Of a stretch of 7,057 nucleotides of DNA, positions 4,999-7,057 are shown one piece after another. Where the stretch lies: assembly GCA_013202515.1 (NCBI GenBank), contig JABMRN010000051.1:1-7057 (forward strand), given 5' to 3'. The position numbers were made by a program, and so were the translations under genes. Positions within the stretch are counted from its first letter, which is position 1; each line of letters starts with the position of its first letter. The notes under the pieces were generated by a model, which did not search any database, was not told the origin of the DNA, and saw only the letters and a program-made list of their open reading frames with translations. The stretch comes from Candidatus Omnitrophota bacterium. GTDB taxonomy: Bacteria > Omnitrophota > Gorgyraeia > JABMRN01.

Positions 4999-5525
4999 GC
5001 AAGAAAGTGGCATTGTATTTCAGGTTGCGTACACGAGATTTGGTTATGGGGACGGCCCCGAGTAACGAAGTTCTCGATTGGTTGAAGGAAGAAAATATTT
5101 CAGAACAAGATGTTAAGTTATATGAGGACCGCGGTTCAGCAGAATTTAACAGGCGAGATGGGCTGGAAAATCTGAAAAGAGATATCGTAAGCGGAAAGAT
5201 AGGAACGGTCGTAGTCAGAAACTTAGCTCAATTATTTCAGCGTAGAGATTTATTTGTAAAGCTAATGGTATTGCTTCAGGCCGCGAAAGTAAGATTAGTT
5301 TGTGTTGAAGATGACAAAATTGATACAGCTATTCCGATGGAAGAGGCTGTATATAAAATGACTTGGTATCTCGATAGAGCAGACAGGGAGACATCAGCAG
5401 AGAGAGCAAGAGATAAAGCGTTATTCAAAGGCAAGAGAGGTCGAAGCCCCGGCAGTAAAGATTCAGTAGTCAGAAAGAAAAGAACTATATGGAAGAAGAG
5501 GAAGAAATCGTGTCGGATAAGTTAA
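4995..5525 (+). CDS. Serine-recombinase N-terminal domain protein lacking catalytic residues
   Basis: The product is 176 aa, starting at ATG 4995 with AGGAGGT (4984-4990). The resolvase fold is recognisable in order: strand VALYFRLRT (5-13), YEDRGSAEFNRRDGLENL (43-60), GKIGTVVVRNLAQL (67-80), the VRLVCVEDDKIDTAIPM region (99-115) and the long helix ending RADRETSAERARD (128-140), then GRSPG. Compared with the canonical Y-x-R-V-S-T motif, the nucleophilic Ser is Arg12. The L-D-R-L-x-R motif reads L-A-Q-L-F-Q (77-82), so two catalytic arginines are Gln79 and Gln82. Arg10 and Arg54 remain. The domain should therefore be unable to cut DNA by the serine mechanism but may keep its dimer fold. No helix-turn-helix or large-recombinase domain follows; the protein ends in a Lys/Arg-rich tail. 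The frame is intact, which argues against simple decay. Confidence 0.8.
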   Translation: MSKKVALYFRLRTRDLVMGTAPSNEVLDWLKEENISEQDVKLYEDRGSAEFNRRDGLENLKRDIVSGKIGTVVVRNLAQLFQRRDLFVKLMVLLQAAKVRLVCVEDDKIDTAIPMEEAVYKMTWYLDRADRETSAERARDKALFKGKRGRSPGSKDSVVRKKRTIWKKRKKSCRIS

Positions 5526-6037
5526 GAGGCCTTATGGGCCGTTGGGATAATTTATGGAGTGAGTGGAATCCCCGAATGCTTTCAGACGGTCGAGGGTTTG
5601 CAATATATATTTTATCGGACAAAATTGATAGAGCTGAATTAGAGGATGCCTACGATTGGGAGAAAGATAAAGACCTGGCTGCATTAGAGCGGTATATGAA
5701 ATATTACGGGGTTACTTTTTTTCATACGAGATGTCTGTGTGACGTTTTGTATAAGGGCAAAATAACTTCAGCAGGAGTCAGAGAGCTTGAGAGGTGCATA
5801 GAGCAGGAGTCAATAGGCCGGATATTAGTCACAAACCCAGATTGTTTTCAGTTTAAATCAGAGTTAACAGAGGTGGAGCAGTTTATAGATTTGCTGGAAT
5901 CGAAAAGCATTCGTCTTTTAAATAGCGCGCCGTTCTACAAAAAACCGGCCCATAGGCCTCACGGAAGCGTGGACCAATTCAGGCGTAAACGTAGATGGAA
6001 CAAAAAACCAAAAAAACAAATAGAGAGCGGGCTATGA
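5489..6037 (+). CDS. Second, highly diverged recombinase-fold-like protein
   Basis: The product is 182 aa from ATG 5489, which overlaps the previous gene by 37 nt. GTG 5510 is a good alternative with GAGGA (5498-5502) seven bases ahead. After an acidic start and a Trp-rich linker, residues 36-149 follow the resolvase-domain pattern of the preceding gene: strand GFAIYILS (36-43), helix and strand LERYMKYYGVTFF (66-78), helix ELERCIEQESIGRILVTNP (99-117), helix and strand FIDLLESKSIRLLNSAPF (132-149). None of the catalytic residues survive; the Ser position is Asp44. The basic tail (about 156-176) resembles the upstream protein's tail: a Gly-Ser, an Arg/Lys run, a Trp and Lys/Arg pairs in the same order. 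I infer an ancient duplication. The paralogy is a by-eye judgement. Its TGA overlaps the next ATG. Confidence 0.65.
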   Translation: MEEEEEIVSDKLRGLMGRWDNLWSEWNPRMLSDGRGFAIYILSDKIDRAELEDAYDWEKDKDLAALERYMKYYGVTFFHTRCLCDVLYKGKITSAGVRELERCIEQESIGRILVTNPDCFQFKSELTEVEQFIDLLESKSIRLLNSAPFYKKPAHRPHGSVDQFRRKRRWNKKPKKQIESGL

Positions 6038-6267
6038 TAAATAAAGGTTTCCTGCACAGTCACCAAGATTACTCTCATCTTCTTGGTGTTGGATACGCAT
6101 TTGTTACCGTATCAAAGAAACCGTTGAACCTCCAAGTCAATGAAAGTTTATCAGAATGGCAAGGGTTTTTTAATTCATTAGGCTCTTTGTTGCCTGCTCT
6201 TTATCGTATATATAAAAAGTTAACTTCAGGCGGGATTTTATTTACATTAGTCCTCCGGAGTTTGTAA
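6034..6267 (+). CDS. Small unknown protein overlapping an inverted repeat
   Basis: From ATG 6034 (ATGA overlap with the preceding stop, AGAGAG upstream) the product is 77 aa. An ATG at 5995 in the same frame would add 13 basic residues but has no visible ribosome site. The sequence has a hydrophobic strand-like part (LLGVGYAFVTV) and a helical, moderately hydrophobic C terminus (from about 43 on) ending LFTLVLRSL. No family is recognised. Its stop codon TAA (6265-6267) lies inside the left arm of the 16-bp inverted repeat at 6264-6399, so the C terminus may have been set by arrival of that element. Translational coupling supports expression, but a truncated relic is also possible. Confidence 0.45.
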   Translation: MINKGFLHSHQDYSHLLGVGYAFVTVSKKPLNLQVNESLSEWQGFFNSLGSLLPALYRIYKKLTSGGILFTLVLRSL

Positions 6268-6399
6268 AAGAGGCACTTGTAGGCATGGTAGATGTCACGA
6301 TGCTATTATGCTATGTATTAGTCAATACTCAACTGTTTCCCATCAGAGGGCTTCGGGCATGTGAGTTGAGCACTCTGTCCCGTCAAGTGCCTCTTTTAC
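6264..6399 (+). other. 136-nt structured element closed by a perfect 16-bp inverted repeat
   Basis: GTAAAAGAGGCACTTG (6264-6279) and CAAGTGCCTCTTTTAC (6384-6399) are exact inverse complements. The 104 nt between hold further possible helices: GCAT/ATGC (6283-6286/6300-6303), GTATT/AATAC with an AGTC tetraloop (6315-6319/6324-6328), and TCAACT/AGTTGA (6329-6334/6364-6369) enclosing CCC/GGG (6339-6341/6348-6350). Together they suggest a multi-branched, cloverleaf-like fold. The closing stem ends 5 nt before the AAGGAG ribosome site of the GTG-start gene at 6419, so it may act as a 5' leader. No T-run follows and I see no convincing target-site duplication outside the arms, but a MITE-like insertion cannot be excluded. 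It matches no RNA family I recall. Confidence 0.7.
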
Positions 6400-6418
6400 C
6401 TTTTAAGGAGCTGACAAG

Positions 6419-6826
6419 GTGAAAGATTTCATAAAAACATATAACGCAATGCTACGCGAGATAGAAAAAGACAAGATAAAAAAGAAAGAAGGGAATAATA
6501 TGCGTGAGTTTGAAATGATGGTTGATGACGGAGAAGGGAACTTCTCTCCCGATTTTGAAGAGAGACTTGAAAAGACACTCAGGTCAATTTTCGGAGATAA
6601 GCTGGAGAGCGTAGAGCTTCAGGATGTGGAAGAGGATGTGGAAGTAGAAAAAGAGGACATACACGCGGGCATACAGTCTTACGGCGCGCGGTTGGATTCG
6701 CGAGTATCAAATATGTCTGAGTCAGAGTTGCCCCCAGCTTATCAAGGGCCTCTGGTAAGTAAGTATACGAAATTAAATAAGATGATGGAAATTGCAGTTT
6801 GTGAAATAGAAAAAGGAGAAAAGTAA
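6419..6826 (+). CDS. Acidic protein of unknown function
   Basis: The product is 135 aa, starting at GTG 6419 with an excellent AAGGAG (6405-6410). A short basic, helical N terminus (about 1-27) is followed by an acidic middle with a Glu/Asp/Val-rich stretch (about 69-80, DVEEDVEVEKED) and a helical C terminus ending in Lys/Glu. An in-frame ATG at residue 28 could be an internal start but lacks a stronger ribosome site. I do not recognise the family. The acidic character contrasts with the basic recombinase-like proteins upstream and could suit a DNA-mimic or protein-binding role, which is only a guess. Three nucleotides separate its stop from the next GTG, so they form a pair. Confidence 0.65.
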   Translation: MKDFIKTYNAMLREIEKDKIKKKEGNNMREFEMMVDDGEGNFSPDFEERLEKTLRSIFGDKLESVELQDVEEDVEVEKEDIHAGIQSYGARLDSRVSNMSESELPPAYQGPLVSKYTKLNKMMEIAVCEIEKGEK

Positions 6827-6828
6827 AA

Positions 6829-7057
6829 GTGAAAAAATTGTGTATCATAAAATTGAATGAGGAAGTAGACCTCGATAACGACGAAGAAATGCAGGCAGTT
6901 TTAAAAGATCGAATAGAAAGGGATTTCAGCCCTAATTCAAAGGTGAAATTTGGCATAACGGACGAAGAGGAAGAATGGTTAAAAAAGGTGGAATACGGCC
7001 TACCGGAAGAAGAGTTCGAACGAGAATTGACTACTGAAGAAAAGATAAAAGCAGGGA
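6829..7057 (+). CDS. Acidic unknown protein, 3' end beyond the window
   Basis: A GTG at 6829, with AGGAG (6814-6818) inside the end of the previous gene, opens a frame that stays open for 76 codons to the window edge. The visible part starts MKKLCIIKLNEEVDLDND and is rich in Glu and Asp, with a predicted strand at the N terminus and amphipathic helices after it (around QAVLKDRIERDF and EEEEWLKKVEYGL). No family is recognised. The spacing of 2 nt from the preceding stop and the similar acidic composition indicate a shared transcript with the gene at 6419. Confidence 0.65.
   Translation, partial: MKKLCIIKLNEEVDLDNDEEMQAVLKDRIERDFSPNSKVKFGITDEEEEWLKKVEYGLPEEEFERELTTEEKIKAG

Noticed and set aside
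6264..6399. Retron-type msr/msd region
   Set aside because: The closing inverted repeat recalls a1/a2, but no reverse transcriptase gene is present and the downstream acidic protein has no such motifs.
6579..6956. Minus-strand 125-aa frame
   Set aside because: It is antisense to two acidic genes with strong ribosome sites; its Ser/Phe/Leu-rich composition mirrors their Glu/Lys codons.

Overview
This is an AT-rich bacterial window with every supported gene on the + strand. Most genes are short, and almost all begin at ATG or GTG behind a clear Shine-Dalgarno sequence. One small protein has a Sec signal peptide. There is no ribosomal, metabolic or named housekeeping gene to fix a taxon, so I leave the organism unassigned. 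The content (tRNA-end fragment, orphan small proteins, recombinase relatives, many hairpins) fits an accessory region or integrated element. No integrase, transposase with intact residues, CRISPR array or complete prophage module is visible.

Region 1 (1-650): the window opens in the 3' half of a type II tRNA that reads as tRNA-Ser(UGA), without its matching 5' half. This is what an attachment-site junction inside a tRNA gene would leave. A perfect 11-bp hairpin follows. About 480 bp downstream the same arrangement (acceptor-end-like CTCTCCCCAC, then a hairpin with the same CAGGACTTG/CAAGTCCTG arms) recurs in degenerate form. A small exported-protein gene lies between the two copies.

Region 2 (650-2160): a DUF4145-type protein with an N-terminal zinc ribbon and a coiled-coil protein are probably co-transcribed. 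They are followed by a near-consensus sigma-70 promoter that drives a short structured RNA ending in a terminator, then a second hairpin-rich stretch ending in a very strong terminator.

Region 3 (2160-4640): a basic protein with an N-terminal AT-hook-like RGRP; a 27-bp AT-rich tandem repeat; a 54-aa GTG-start gene; and, from its own promoter, a pair made of an alpha/beta hydrolase with a visible Ser-Asp-His triad and a zinc-ribbon multi-pass membrane protein. A strong terminator closes this unit.

Region 4 (4640-7057): a 19-bp hairpin, then a tightly overlapping set: a small CxxC/HxxC protein, a serine-recombinase N-terminal domain whose catalytic serine and two arginines are replaced, a second more diverged protein with the same apparent fold and a similar basic C-terminal tail, and a small unknown ORF. 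That ORF ends inside a 136-nt element closed by a perfect 16-bp inverted repeat, placed just before the ribosome binding site of an acidic unknown protein. A further acidic protein runs off the window. The tandem inactive recombinase-like proteins and the adjoining structured element are the most unusual content.
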